DNA from: Cellvibrionaceae bacterium
Lineage (GTDB): Bacteria; Pseudomonadota; Gammaproteobacteria; Pseudomonadales; Cellvibrionaceae
NCBI GenBank assembly: GCA_025800365.1
Contig: JAOXRT010000083.1
Span: 62,001 to 126,000 of the forward strand
Direction of reading: 5' to 3'
Length of the DNA: 64,000 bases
Each line of letters starts with the position of its first letter. The first letter of the stretch is position 1. Shown here piece by piece: positions 18,240-27,652 of this stretch. The position numbers were made by a program, and so were the translations under genes. The notes beneath the pieces are model-generated. The model was not told where the DNA came from and did no database searches. It saw only the letters and a program-made list of their open reading frames with translations.

Positions 18240-20393
18240 TTAGGCATAGCGCTTCAGCATGGCTGGCACATCTAGGATGAGTGCCATGGTACCGTCACCG
18301 GTAATCGTTGCTCCGGCCATCCCTGGTGTTCCTTGTAGCATCTGACCAAGCGGCTTAATAACGACTTCTTCCTGGCCAATCAATCGGTCAACAACAAAGC
18401 CCACGCGATCGGTACCCACGCTGACAATCACCACATGAGACTCAGCCAAAGGATCTACATCTTCTTCAACCAGCCATTTCTTCAAGTAAAACAGTGGCAC
18501 CGCCTTATCGCGTATGGTGACGCACTCCTGCGAATCTACGATATTGGTTTTGGTCAAATCCATCTGGAAGATTTCATTAACACTCATCAATGGTAGAGCA
18601 AAGGTTTGATCTCCAAGCATTACCATTAAAGTAGGCATAATCGCTAAAGTTAGCGGGACCTTAATAACCAAGCTGGTGCCTTCACCTAGGCGGGACTTAA
18701 TATCCACCGAGCCGTTGAGCTGGGAGATTTTGGTTTTCACCACATCCATGCCCACACCACGGCCAGATACATCTGAGATTTCTACCTTGGTAGAAAAGCC
18801 TGGTGCAAAGATAAGGTTAAAAGCTTCTTCATCTGTTAAACGTGCCGCAGAATCTTCATCGTAAAGCCCTTTTTCTACGGCTTTCTTACGCAAGGCATCT
18901 GGATCCATACCACCGCCATCATCAGTGATGGACAATAAGATATGGTCACCTTCTTGTTCTGCAGCCAGCGTCACTGTACCCACTCGGCTTTTGCCTGAAG
19001 CTTCACGCTTATCTGGCGATTCAATACCGTGATCTACCGCGTTACGTACCAAGTGAACCAAAGGATCAGCCAAAGCTTCTACGAGGTTTTTATCGAGATC
19101 GGTATCTTCACCAACCAGTTCTAATTTAATTTCTTTACCCAAGTTCCGCGCTAGATCCCTAACAACACGAGGGAAGCGTCCGAAAACTTTCTTGATTGGC
19201 TGCATGCGCGTCTTCATTACAGAAGATTGCAAATCTGCAGTTACCACATCAAGGTTAGCGACAGCCTTGGATAACGCTTCGTCCTGCGACTTACCGCCAA
19301 TTCGAACTAGGCGATTGCGAACTAAAACGAGCTCGCCCACCATATTCATAATTTCATCTAGACGCTGGGTATCGACTCGAACCGATGCTTCACCTGATGC
19401 CGGTGCATTCTGTCCGGCGTTGGCCTTTTTCGCATTCGCAATATTGGTGACATTAGCTTTAGCTGCAGGCTTAGCAGGCTCTTTTGCTTCAGGCTTTTTA
19501 GGGCTTGGCTTAGCCGCTTCGATTTTGCTGACCTTCTGCTCTGTGGCAGCCGGCGCTGATCCCGCTTTAGCCGTTGGGCCTTGCCCCTTACCATGCAAGT
19601 CATCTAGCAAAGCATCGAACTCAGCCTCTGAAATCTCGTCACCGCTTGCACTTGATGCTGGCGCCGCTGAAGCTGCGGGTGCCGATGCAGCAGCTGGCGC
19701 CGGTGCTTCAGCCGCTGGCTTAGGAGCTGCGCCATGGAGACCATCCAATAACGCCTCAAATTCAGCATCTGTAATTTCAGGGTTATCGGAATTGATAATC
19801 TCATCGACGTTACCGCCGCTTGCAGGCTTGGCTTTAGCGCCGTCCAATTCATCAAGCAAAGCGTCGAATTCTTCCTCAGTGATTTCGTCACTGCTGGCGG
19901 CCTTGGCCGGCTCTTCGGCAACAGGTGTAGCAACATCTGCAGCGGCAGGCTCCGCAGCCGGTGGAGCTGTAGGAGCTACCTCAGCAGCGATCTCGCCTTC
20001 TGCTTCAGGGGTTGCTAATTTCCCCAGCTCTTCCAACAATTCCGGGCTGGCGGCGCTTGGGGTTTGCCCTGCGCTCAACTCGGCAAATTGCTGATTGACC
20101 ATATCCAGCGCTTGCAGCACTACATCCATCAATGCCGGAGATACTTTGCGCTTTCCGTTGCGAAGAATATCAAACAGATTTTCAGTGACATGGCAGCACT
20201 CTACCATGGCATCTATCTGTAAGAATCCAGCACCGCCTTTTACGGTGTGGAAGCCACGGAAAATGGCATTCAGTAAATCGGTATCCTCAGGGCTATTTTC
20301 CAAATCAACTAATTGTTCGGAAAGTAGCTCTAAAATTTCACCAGCTTCTACAAGAAAATCCTGGAGTATTTCTTCGTCGTCCCCAAAGCTCAT
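18240..20393 (-). CDS. cheA: Chemotaxis histidine kinase CheA
   Basis: CheA is a 717-residue kinase that autophosphorylates and passes phosphate to CheY and CheB. The P1 HPt domain (1-105) has His49 in FRGFHTVKGGAGFL. Residues about 125-335 form an Ala/Pro-rich linker carrying three copies of E-[FI]-[DE]-ALLD-x-L-x-G (repeat at 19593-19889) and no obvious folded P2 domain. P3 dimerisation starts at about 337 (VDTQRLDEIMNMVGELVLVR). P4 shows the N box (HLVRNAVDHGIE) and G boxes (DDGGGMD, GRGVGMDVV). The P5 CheW-like regulatory domain forms the end. Start is ATG with GAGGTGAGAT upstream. Confidence 0.96.
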   Translation of the reverse strand: MSFGDDEEILQDFLVEAGEILELLSEQLVDLENSPEDTDLLNAIFRGFHTVKGGAGFLQIDAMVECCHVTENLFDILRNGKRKVSPALMDVVLQALDMVNQQFAELSAGQTPSAASPELLEELGKLATPEAEGEIAAEVAPTAPPAAEPAAADVATPVAEEPAKAASSDEITEEEFDALLDELDGAKAKPASGGNVDEIINSDNPEITDAEFEALLDGLHGAAPKPAAEAPAPAAASAPAASAAPASSASGDEISEAEFDALLDDLHGKGQGPTAKAGSAPAATEQKVSKIEAAKPSPKKPEAKEPAKPAAKANVTNIANAKKANAGQNAPASGEASVRVDTQRLDEIMNMVGELVLVRNRLVRIGGKSQDEALSKAVANLDVVTADLQSSVMKTRMQPIKKVFGRFPRVVRDLARNLGKEIKLELVGEDTDLDKNLVEALADPLVHLVRNAVDHGIESPDKREASGKSRVGTVTLAAEQEGDHILLSITDDGGGMDPDALRKKAVEKGLYDEDSAARLTDEEAFNLIFAPGFSTKVEISDVSGRGVGMDVVKTKISQLNGSVDIKSRLGEGTSLVIKVPLTLAIMPTLMVMLGDQTFALPLMSVNEIFQMDLTKTNIVDSQECVTIRDKAVPLFYLKKWLVEEDVDPLAESHVVIVSVGTDRVGFVVDRLIGQEEVVIKPLGQMLQGTPGMAGATITGDGTMALILDVPAMLKRYA
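19593..19889 (-). repeat. Three FliM/CheZ-like peptides in the CheA linker
   Basis: In CheA, residues 169-184 (DEITEEEFDALLDELD), 206-221 (EITDAEFEALLDGLHG) and 252-267 (DEISEAEFDALLDDLH) repeat a short acidic-hydrophobic motif within disordered Ala/Pro-rich sequence. The same pattern occurs at the FliM N-terminus (LSQDEIDALLHG) and the CheZ C-terminus (QDEVDDLLSSLGF) encoded in this window. Confidence 0.8.
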
Positions 20394-20403
20394 ATCTCAC
20401 CTC

Positions 20404-21201
20404 TTAAAATCCAAGGCTGGACAGTAGGTCGTCAACTTCATCCTGACTACTAACGACACCATCTGTCTGCTCGGGATTGATCTGTGGTCCACTCAATTCT
20501 TCACCTGCCTTCGCCTCTACTGCGGCTGGGGCATTATCATCTGGAATAATTCCAGTGATATCTTCAACTTGAGATGCCACCTTGATCAGCTCTACCAAAT
20601 CACCTTCCAAATCACTGATCAGTGCCATAACACGATTCAATACTTGGCCAGTGAGGTCCTGGTACTCCTGTTCCATCATAATTCCCTGGAGGTTAGAATT
20701 AATCAGATTCGCATCATCACTCATGCGACTCAGAAACATATCCATTCTTGGGTAGAGCTTGTTAAATTCCTGTGCCGACATCTCTCGGCTTTTAATTCGC
20801 ATCCACTCTGATCGTAACTCAGCAGCTTCTCGACCTAAACGATCGGCTACCGGAGCGGTTGCTTCAACCCTGTCCATAGTCTTATCGGCAGCTTGCTGTG
20901 TCATCTTAATGACATAGTGCAAACGATCTGAGGCATCCTGAATTTCAGTGCCTTCTAAAGGCGCAGGCTGATTGTTAGACTTCTCGTCAACATGAAAATT
21001 TACTATCGCGTTATGCAGGCCGCGCGTTAGGCGACCTACTGAAGTAAACAGGTGACGATCACGAGCATCCATCAAGGCGTGTATAAGCTGACTCGCCTCT
21101 TCCATCTGATCTGATTCCAGCTTTTCGATAAGTAACTTTGCACACTCGCGTAGCTCGCAAGTAAAGTTATCGGATTGGCTGGCAATATATTGGGTATTCA
21201 T
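20404..21201 (-). CDS. cheZ: CheY-P phosphatase CheZ
   Basis: CheZ dephosphorylates CheY-P and ends the motor signal. It is 265 residues long and mostly helical. The catalytic helix segment is QEYQDLTGQVLNRVMALI, with the DLTGQ signature supplying the catalytic glutamine. The extreme C-terminus QDEVDDLLSSLGF is the CheY-binding peptide, nearly as in E. coli. GAGG lies 7 nt upstream of the ATG. It sits between cheY and cheA, 10 bp before cheA. Confidence 0.95.
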   Translation of the reverse strand: MNTQYIASQSDNFTCELRECAKLLIEKLESDQMEEASQLIHALMDARDRHLFTSVGRLTRGLHNAIVNFHVDEKSNNQPAPLEGTEIQDASDRLHYVIKMTQQAADKTMDRVEATAPVADRLGREAAELRSEWMRIKSREMSAQEFNKLYPRMDMFLSRMSDDANLINSNLQGIMMEQEYQDLTGQVLNRVMALISDLEGDLVELIKVASQVEDITGIIPDDNAPAAVEAKAGEELSGPQINPEQTDGVVSSQDEVDDLLSSLGF

Positions 21202-21222
21202 AGACTGTCCTCAGCGAATTGC

Positions 21223-21597
21223 TTAGCCATTGACCCGTTCAAAAATCTTATCGATCTTTTCCTTAAGAACGGCCGCAGTGAAAGGTTTAACAACATAACC
21301 GTTCACCCCTGCTTGCGCAGCTTCTACAATTTGCTCACGTTTGGCTTCCGCGGTAACCATAAGTACTGGCAAACTCTTAAGATTGTCATCAGCACGTACA
21401 GCTTTCAGAAGATCAATGCCCGTCATTCCCGGCATATTCCAGTCAGTAACCAAAAAGTCGATGCCGCCAGCTTTTAGCATGGGCAAGGCAGTCATGCCAT
21501 CATCAGCTTCTTGGGTATTGTTGAACCCCAAATCACGCAATAGGTTTTTGATAATCCGACGCATTGTTGAAAAGTCATCAACAATTAGGATTTTCAT
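21223..21597 (-). CDS. cheY: Chemotaxis response regulator CheY
   Basis: CheY is a single-domain receiver that, when phosphorylated, binds FliM/FliN and switches the motor. With the ATG at 21597 it has 124 residues: acidic pocket Asp7/Asp8, phospho-acceptor Asp52 in [11 protein letters not shown], the conserved Thr in MVTAEAKRE and Lys in YVVKPFT. That length matches Pseudomonas CheY. However, the strong GGAGG is 17 nt from this ATG and 5 nt from an in-frame TTG at 21609, so a four-residue longer form is possible. It is first in the cheY-Z-A-B-motC-motD run. Confidence 0.93.
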   Translation of the reverse strand: MKILIVDDFSTMRRIIKNLLRDLGFNNTQEADDGMTALPMLKAGGIDFLVTDWNMPGMTGIDLLKAVRADDNLKSLPVLMVTAEAKREQIVEAAQAGVNGYVVKPFTAAVLKEKIDKIFERVNG

Positions 21598-21609
21598 ATC
21601 GGTATCCAA

Positions 21610-21971
21610 TGTAGCCTCCAGGCAGCCCCAAAGCGGGCTCATCTAACGGTGAATATATACTTGATGATAGTTGGTAATTCTCGATCTGCGCAGTTGCGTC
21701 CGATATTTGTCCGAATTTATTACCTCGAGCTAACGTGTTGATATTTGTAGATTCCACGCTTACTCAAGTACTTATATTGGTCGTATTTAGGATTTCTTTA
21801 GAAATTAAATTAAATAGCACTTTATTTAGGCAGATTGTGGAAAATTCGCATAAGAAATGGGGAATACTTATGGTTTGTATCTGCTTTTACTGGGAAGGGA
21901 ATTATTATTTAAAACTGATTAAAGCGACTAAACACTAAACATTAAGGGCAATTTAATGGCACTTGAGCGTT
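21610..21971. promoter_or_regulatory. cheY leader and promoter region
   Basis: This AT-rich gap between the fliA terminator and cheY has no credible gene. It should hold the promoter of the che/mot operon. The best sigma-28-like candidate on the minus strand is TAAA, 15 nt, ACCAATAT around 21775-21802. It matches the -35 and spacing but only part of the GCCGATAA -10, so it is weak evidence. Confidence 0.35.
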
Positions 21972-22006
21972 AAAAAAACGGCGCAATCACTTTGCGCCGT
22001 TTTTTT
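21972..22006. terminator. Bidirectional-looking terminator overlapping the fliA stop codon
   Basis: The stem AAAAAACGGCGCAA / TTGCGCCGTTTTTT is near perfect, with a short loop and T-runs on both strands. The fliA TGA (21987-21989) lies in the loop, so the last codons of fliA form one arm. It ends the flhA-flhF-fleN-fliA transcript ahead of cheY. Confidence 0.88.
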
Positions 22007-22739
22007 GCCAGTCGGAAAGCTTCGATCGAAGCCTTGCGGTGGCTTGACTGTGGATTTGACTGACCCTAGATTCACTTACGCCTATGATCTGGCCAATTTC
22101 TTTTAAGTTAAGCTCTTCATCATAATATAGCGCCAGAATCATTCTTTCTCGCTCAGGCAATTCAGATATCGCCTTTGCGAGGGATTCCTTTAAGCCCTCA
22201 CGCTGCATATTGTCATGCGGTGCAATGAACGCCATGCTGGTCTGCTCGCTACTCATACGAGTATCTTCACCACCAAAGGCTTCTTCAAAGCTAAACAAAC
22301 GGCTGCTGGCATTGTCTTTTAAAACGCTGTAATACTCATCAAGCGTCATGTCCAATTCAGCGGCAATCTCTTGGTCAGAGGCATCGCGCCCCTCGCGAGA
22401 TTCCACAGTATTAATTGCATCTGAAATTCGACGATTATTACGGTGAACCGACCTCGGCACCCAGTCGCCTTTACGCATTTCATCAACGATGGCACCACGA
22501 ATTCGAATACCAGCATAGGTTTCAAAGCTAGCGCCACGGGAAGCATCGTATTTTTGAGAGGCCTCTAACAGCCCGATCATGCCTGCCTGAATCAGGTCTT
22601 CTACCTGCACACATGCCGGCATCCTTACCATCATATGGTGTGCAATACGCTTAACTAAAGTCGCATAATCCTCTACGCGAATATTGGCACTGGGTGTCTG
22701 TGTCTGGCCGTACATTGCCAAGCTATCGGATACTGCCAT
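21987..22739 (-). CDS. fliA: Flagellar sigma factor FliA (sigma-28)
   Basis: FliA is a 250-residue sigma factor for late flagellar and chemotaxis genes. Region 2 is clear: VEDLIQAGMIGLLEASQKYD, then SFETYAGIRIRGAIVDEMRK. Region 3 and the C-terminal region 4 helix-turn-helix (LKEIGQIIGVSESRVSQIHS) follow. It is 2 bp after fleN, so the two are probably translated together. Its activity would be held by FlgM, which is not in this window. Confidence 0.96.
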   Translation of the reverse strand: MAVSDSLAMYGQTQTPSANIRVEDYATLVKRIAHHMMVRMPACVQVEDLIQAGMIGLLEASQKYDASRGASFETYAGIRIRGAIVDEMRKGDWVPRSVHRNNRRISDAINTVESREGRDASDQEIAAELDMTLDEYYSVLKDNASSRLFSFEEAFGGEDTRMSSEQTSMAFIAPHDNMQREGLKESLAKAISELPERERMILALYYDEELNLKEIGQIIGVSESRVSQIHSQATARLRSKLSDWQKNGAK

Positions 22740-22741
22740 CT

Positions 22742-23569
22742 CTAAAATCCTGAGTTTGCCACATTGAGCAGCCTTTCAACGAAGAACTCCAAATGCCCTC
22801 TTGGGTTATTGGGCAGAGGAAGTTCATCCACTTTTTGTGCCAAGGTTCGAATTGCCTGGGCCGCCTTAGATCTAGGCGCATACTCTAAGATAGGCGTTTG
22901 CTTCTGTACTGCTTTACGGACATTTTCGTCAAAGGGAATATGACCTATGTACTGCAAGGAAACATCCAAAAAGCGTTGGCAAACTGCATTTAATTTCGCA
23001 AATAGCTTGCTACCTTCCTGATTACTGCGGGTCATATTGGCAACCACGCGGAAACGGAAAGTACCATATTCGGTATTCATCAGTTTGATGAGGGCATAGG
23101 CGTCGGTGATAGATGATGGCTCGTCGCAAACGACAACTAAAATTTCATTTGCTGCGCGCACAAAGCTCACCACAGAATCTGATATGCCCGCAGCGGTATC
23201 AACCACTAAGACATCTAGATTATCGGCAATATCACTGAACGCTCTGATTAATGCGGCGTGTTCTTGATCACCTAAGGTAGCCATCTGCTGCACACCAGAG
23301 GCGGCAGGCACAATATCTACACCACTTGGGCCTGGGACCATTATCTCCGCTAGGCGTCGCTCGCCTGACAACACATCAGATAAATTGTATTGAGCTTTTA
23401 AGCCCAATAATACGTCCACATTCGCCAATCCCAAGTCGGCATCAAGAAGTACTACCCGGCGATGCAGTTCGGCTAAGGCAATGCTTAGGTTAACAGAGAT
23501 ATTACTCTTTCCAACCCCACCTTTACCTCCGGTCACTGCAATCACTTGAACCGGTCGACCATAACTCAT
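22742..23569 (-). CDS. fleN: Flagellar number regulator FleN (FlhG), MinD-like ATPase
   Basis: This is a 275-residue ATPase that limits flagellar number and antagonises FleQ in Pseudomonas-type systems. The deviant Walker A is GGKGGVGKSNIS, followed by LLDADLGLANVDVLLGL. The ATG at 23569 gives MSYGRPVQVIAVTGG, the family start, with AGGAG 11 nt upstream. An ATG at 23614 adds 15 residues but has no ribosome site. It lies between flhF and fliA, the usual order. Confidence 0.93.
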   Translation of the reverse strand: MSYGRPVQVIAVTGGKGGVGKSNISVNLSIALAELHRRVVLLDADLGLANVDVLLGLKAQYNLSDVLSGERRLAEIMVPGPSGVDIVPAASGVQQMATLGDQEHAALIRAFSDIADNLDVLVVDTAAGISDSVVSFVRAANEILVVVCDEPSSITDAYALIKLMNTEYGTFRFRVVANMTRSNQEGSKLFAKLNAVCQRFLDVSLQYIGHIPFDENVRKAVQKQTPILEYAPRSKAAQAIRTLAQKVDELPLPNNPRGHLEFFVERLLNVANSGF

Positions 23570-23693
23570 GGGATAATTCGCTCCTGTATCTAGCGGGAAT
23601 ATGGAATAACTCATTAAGTATAGTTGGCTATTTCCATTTATCCTGCCGTTTGGCCAAAAAAATTAAAGTTTTCCGAAGCCAGTATTTTGTTGA

Positions 23694-25289
23694 TTAAAAT
23701 TCCACCGACTGCTTAAGCTGCCGAGAATCCATTTCCGAAAGTTCCAATGCCGTTGAAATCAAATGTTGGCTTCTAGCAACAGCAATGTCTTGCGGAATGT
23801 TTTGCCCATCGGTGCTATAGGCAAGCGGTAAGTCATGTTCAATTACCACACTCAAGGCTTCACCCAAGCCTGTCGTCTCATCTAACTTACTCAGTACCGC
23901 GCCATTCAAACCGCGTCCAGCATAGGCATGCGCTGATGCTTTGAGCATTTGCCATTGGCTATTGGCCGCCATCACCAAGTAACTGCGCACAGCTCTATGT
24001 TGTTGGACCAAGGCGAGCTGCTGATGCAACATTGGATCGCCATGACGGAAACCCGCAGTATCAATCAAAATTAAAGAGCGCTGTTTAAAGCTATCGATAA
24101 CGTCCTTAAGGCTTTCATCTTCCTCAACAACTTTGACAGGTACTTTTAAAATCGCACCTAAAGCACGCAACTGATCATGTGCAGCAATACGATAAGTATC
24201 GGTAGTGATCAGGGCCACCTGCTCCGAGCCATGCTTCATTACGTAGCGGGCTGCCAATTTTCCAACGGTGGTGGTTTTTCCTACGCCGGTTGGACCAACA
24301 AAGGCAAATACACCACCCTGCTCCGTGATATCTTTTGGTAAAACGGGAATAGACTGGGTTAGATGCGACAATGCTTCATTCCAGCTATCTGAAATACTTT
24401 GGCCCGGGCTCAAACGATTTAGCAATTGTTTGCTAACGCCCTGACTCAAGCCCAACTTTTCTAAACGGCTACGCACCGCATCTTCAACTGGGTTTTTGAC
24501 ACCACTTTGATGAGTCGTTTGTGCGATCTGCTCTTCCAATAAACTGCGCATATCCGACAGTTCAGACATCAACAGTTTCATTTTGTCATCAACATCCATG
24601 GCCTGAGGTTGAACAGGAGCTGGATGTGAAGGCGCTCGCAACTCGCCCTGCATTGCGCGATGATCCACTCGGGTTTGCGAATGCGGTACATTGCTATGAA
24701 GAGGGTATTGATCGACTTGTAACTGAGGCTGCGGCATTGCTTGGGCTGCATTTCCACCTTGCCAATGTGCTGCTACGTCATTTGGATTTATAGGATTGGC
24801 ATGGTTAATTGCTGGACCAGTGGCCACCGCATTAGCAGGTACAACATTGGTCGGTGTTTTCGCTTGGGGACGTTGATTTCTGCTAGCCTGTGTTTCAGCT
24901 CGCTGACGTGCGGCCAACATTTTATCGCGCGCTGAGGCAACCTCTTGAGCCAACTCTTCTTGAGTTTTACCAGAAGCCTGACCTCTCATAGGCGCTTGTT
25001 CACTCATCATGCTGGCGCCAGTCATTTGCTGCGCTAGCTGCTGTCCGTTCATTTGCTGTTGCCAGGCTTGATCGCTCGCCATAGGCAAATCGTAATTGGC
25101 AGCAGGAGAATCCTGTAGATGCTTAGTTGGAGTTGGAGCCGGCTTTTGCGGCAGTTCCAATGAGGCCATCACCTCTACACCCTTTTCATTGCGGTGATTG
25201 GAAAGAATAACGGCATCCGGGCCCAGCTCATGGCGCACCAGTTCCAAGGCACGTCTCATATCTGCTGCAACAAAACGCTTTACTTGCAT
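23694..25289 (-). CDS. flhF: Flagellar biosynthesis SRP-like GTPase FlhF
   Basis: FlhF is a 531-residue GTPase that places the flagellum at the pole. The N-terminal family motif is MQVKRFVAADMRRALELVRH with ELGPDAVILS. A long Gln/Pro-rich linker (about 50-230) has low complexity. The NG domain starts near 240, and its P-loop is VGPTGVGKTTTVGKLA at about 330. SRP-type motifs DTYRIAAHDQLR, DTAGFRHGD and LSKLDE follow. AGGAG lies 6 nt upstream of the ATG. It is longer than usual because of the linker. Confidence 0.95.
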   Translation of the reverse strand: MQVKRFVAADMRRALELVRHELGPDAVILSNHRNEKGVEVMASLELPQKPAPTPTKHLQDSPAANYDLPMASDQAWQQQMNGQQLAQQMTGASMMSEQAPMRGQASGKTQEELAQEVASARDKMLAARQRAETQASRNQRPQAKTPTNVVPANAVATGPAINHANPINPNDVAAHWQGGNAAQAMPQPQLQVDQYPLHSNVPHSQTRVDHRAMQGELRAPSHPAPVQPQAMDVDDKMKLLMSELSDMRSLLEEQIAQTTHQSGVKNPVEDAVRSRLEKLGLSQGVSKQLLNRLSPGQSISDSWNEALSHLTQSIPVLPKDITEQGGVFAFVGPTGVGKTTTVGKLAARYVMKHGSEQVALITTDTYRIAAHDQLRALGAILKVPVKVVEEDESLKDVIDSFKQRSLILIDTAGFRHGDPMLHQQLALVQQHRAVRSYLVMAANSQWQMLKASAHAYAGRGLNGAVLSKLDETTGLGEALSVVIEHDLPLAYSTDGQNIPQDIAVARSQHLISTALELSEMDSRQLKQSVEF

Positions 25290-25345
25290 TGTACTCTCCT
25301 ACTCACCCAGCCAAATGAAGCATCGGGTTAATCGTGAATTGCGAT

Positions 25346-27556
25346 TTATGGTCCATCGACACTGACAGCCATTTCAATCGTAATCTGTTTGTTATCTGGT
25401 ATTTCGGTGTAAGCCAAAACACGCATTTCTGGCACAGAGAAGCGGTTAAATTTCACCATCAATTCTCTCAGCGGTGCAGCGACTAAAAGAATGATGGGCT
25501 TACCGGCCAGCTCTTGCTGCTGTGCTGCATTAATCAGAGCTTGCTGAAGACGCTCTGCTAAACCTGGCTCAATGAACGCTCCATCATCATTGCCAGATTT
25601 TTGTGCCTGCTGTACAGAACCAAGCAAAAGCTGTTCCAACTGTGGATCTAAAGTCATCACAGGCAGCTCAGGCTCAGAGCCCACAAGGCCTTGCACGATT
25701 TGGCGAGCCAAAGAGATTCTAGCGGCAGCCTTCAGGGCGACGGGATCTTGACTCTTATCAGAGTTGGCGGTGATCGCTTCGGCGATGCTGCGCATATCAC
25801 GAATGGACACACCTTCCTGTAAAAGCCCCTGCAGTACTTTTAGCAGCACGTTCAAGCTAATGGTGTTAGGAACCAACTCTTCAGCAAGCTTGGGCGACTT
25901 TTCACTCAAGATATCCAACAACTTCTGTACATCTTCGTGCCCCAATAACTCATAAGCGTGTTTTTGTAGAATCTGATTTAAATGGGTGGCGATAACCGTG
26001 GCTGCATCGACCACGGTATATCCCATGGTTTGGGCGTGATCTTTTTTGGACTCTTCGATCCATACGGCATCGAGACCAAAGGCTGGGTCTTGGGTTTGAA
26101 TACCTTCTAGCTTGCCAAAAACTTGACCAGGGTCGATGGCCAAGAATGAATCTGGATAAACTTCCGCCTCACCTAAAGTGACACCCATTAGGGAGATTTT
26201 ATAAGCGGTTGGATTCAGATCTAGATTATCCCGAATATGCACCGAAGGAATCAAAAAGCCGACATCTTGAGAAAGCTTTTTGCGTACACCTTTAATACGG
26301 CCCAAGAGCTCACCATTTTGGTTGGTATCTACCAATGGGATAATTCGATAACCCACCTCTAAACCAACCACATCAACGGGAACCACATCGTCCCAGCTGA
26401 TCTCTTCATTAATATCAGGTGGCTCTACAGCGCCAGCAACAGGAACCAATTCTCCAGCACCACCCTGCCCAGCCGCTGCTGGTGCTGCAGAACGAGCAGT
26501 AGACTCAGAGCCCCCCTCTTCTGTGGCGGTATTTCGCTTATGAATAAAAAACGCCACAGTAGCGGTCACAAAGGCCAAACTTAAAAAGGAGAAGTGTGGC
26601 ATGCCAGGAATTGATCCCATCAAAAACAGCACACCAGCAGCCACACCCAGAGCTTTGGGGGAGTCGAACATCTGCCCCATTACCTGACTGCGCATATCTT
26701 CGGAGCTGTTGACTCGGGTAACCATAATCGCTGCGGAAGTAGACAAAAGCAGCGACGGAATTTGGGCAACCAAACCATCACCGATGGTCAGCAATACATA
26801 TTTTTCACCGGCCTCTGCAAAGCTCAGCTCATGCTGCGCCATACCAACGATAAGACCACCAACAACATTAAGAACAAGAATTAAAATACCCGCAACCGCA
26901 TCACCGCGAACAAACTTACTGGCACCATCCATTGCTCCGTAGAAGTCGGCCTCACCCGCAACTTCCTCGCGTCGAATGCGCGCTTGGTCTTGATCGATCA
27001 AGCCGGCATTCAAATCAGCATCAATGGCCATTTGTTTACCTGGCATGGCATCCAAGGTAAAACGCGCACTCACTTCGGAGATTCGACCAGCACCCTTGGT
27101 TACCACCACGAAGTTAATAATCATCAAGATGATAAAGATGATTAAACCAACAGCGTAGTTACCACCAATAACCACCTCACCAAAGGCTTGAATCACCTTA
27201 CCGGCCGCATCACCACCATTGTGCCCCTCTAACAGCACGACACGAGTAGAAGCCACATTCAGGGCTAAGCGCATTAGGGTGGCGACCAACAGAATGGTGG
27301 GAAACACCGCGAAATCTAGTGGTCGCAAGGTATAGATACCCACCAATAAAACCACGATAGACAAGGCGATATTAAAAGAGAAAAACAGATCCAGTAAAAA
27401 AGCCGGCAGCGGAAGGATCATCATGCCCAGCAGCATCAACAATAACAGTGGTACACCAAGGTTACCCTGGCTTAGGCTGCGCGCCTGGTGGATGGCGGTA
27501 TCGCGATCGAACTGCTGCGGTAAGGCTCTGATATCGGCGAAACTGGGTAACTGCAT
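25346..27556 (-). CDS. flhA: Flagellar export gate protein FlhA
   Basis: FlhA is the large subunit of the flagellar type III export gate. It has 736 residues from the ATG at 27556. The N-terminal half has eight hydrophobic segments and the FHIPEP signature region (RISEVSARFTLDAMPGKQMA). The C-terminal cytoplasmic half binds chaperones and substrates (DPGQVFGKLEG, WIEESKKDHAQTMGYTVVDA). A GTG at 27574 is an alternative, but the predicted sigma-54 start site near 27588 would leave it almost no leader, so the ATG is favoured. It heads flhA-flhF-fleN-fliA. Confidence 0.95.
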   Translation of the reverse strand: MQLPSFADIRALPQQFDRDTAIHQARSLSQGNLGVPLLLLMLLGMMILPLPAFLLDLFFSFNIALSIVVLLVGIYTLRPLDFAVFPTILLVATLMRLALNVASTRVVLLEGHNGGDAAGKVIQAFGEVVIGGNYAVGLIIFIILMIINFVVVTKGAGRISEVSARFTLDAMPGKQMAIDADLNAGLIDQDQARIRREEVAGEADFYGAMDGASKFVRGDAVAGILILVLNVVGGLIVGMAQHELSFAEAGEKYVLLTIGDGLVAQIPSLLLSTSAAIMVTRVNSSEDMRSQVMGQMFDSPKALGVAAGVLFLMGSIPGMPHFSFLSLAFVTATVAFFIHKRNTATEEGGSESTARSAAPAAAGQGGAGELVPVAGAVEPPDINEEISWDDVVPVDVVGLEVGYRIIPLVDTNQNGELLGRIKGVRKKLSQDVGFLIPSVHIRDNLDLNPTAYKISLMGVTLGEAEVYPDSFLAIDPGQVFGKLEGIQTQDPAFGLDAVWIEESKKDHAQTMGYTVVDAATVIATHLNQILQKHAYELLGHEDVQKLLDILSEKSPKLAEELVPNTISLNVLLKVLQGLLQEGVSIRDMRSIAEAITANSDKSQDPVALKAAARISLARQIVQGLVGSEPELPVMTLDPQLEQLLLGSVQQAQKSGNDDGAFIEPGLAERLQQALINAAQQQELAGKPIILLVAAPLRELMVKFNRFSVPEMRVLAYTEIPDNKQITIEMAVSVDGP

Positions 27557-27598
27557 AATTCGGCTTTTTGACACTCAAATGGATTGAATATTGAGTGT

Positions 27599-27614
27599 CG
27601 CAAGAAGTGTACCG
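27599..27614 (-). promoter_or_regulatory. Predicted sigma-54 promoter of flhA
   Basis: On the minus strand this reads CGGTACA-CTTC-TTGCG, with the invariant GG and GC at the correct 10-nt spacing and most consensus bases kept. The predicted start near 27588 leaves about 31 nt before the flhA ATG. Confidence 0.65.
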
Positions 27615-27652
27615 AAATTGCCGCAGGGCGGAATATTTTTGCCACTTAATAA

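Noticed and set aside
19192-20094. 300-codon plus-strand frame opposite cheA
   Set aside because: It is a shadow of the Ala/Pro-rich CheA linker; composition explains the long frame.
21735-21938. 67-codon plus-strand frame in the cheY-fliA gap
   Set aside because: It is AT-rich, with no ribosome site or domain, and lies in a region that must hold the cheY promoter.
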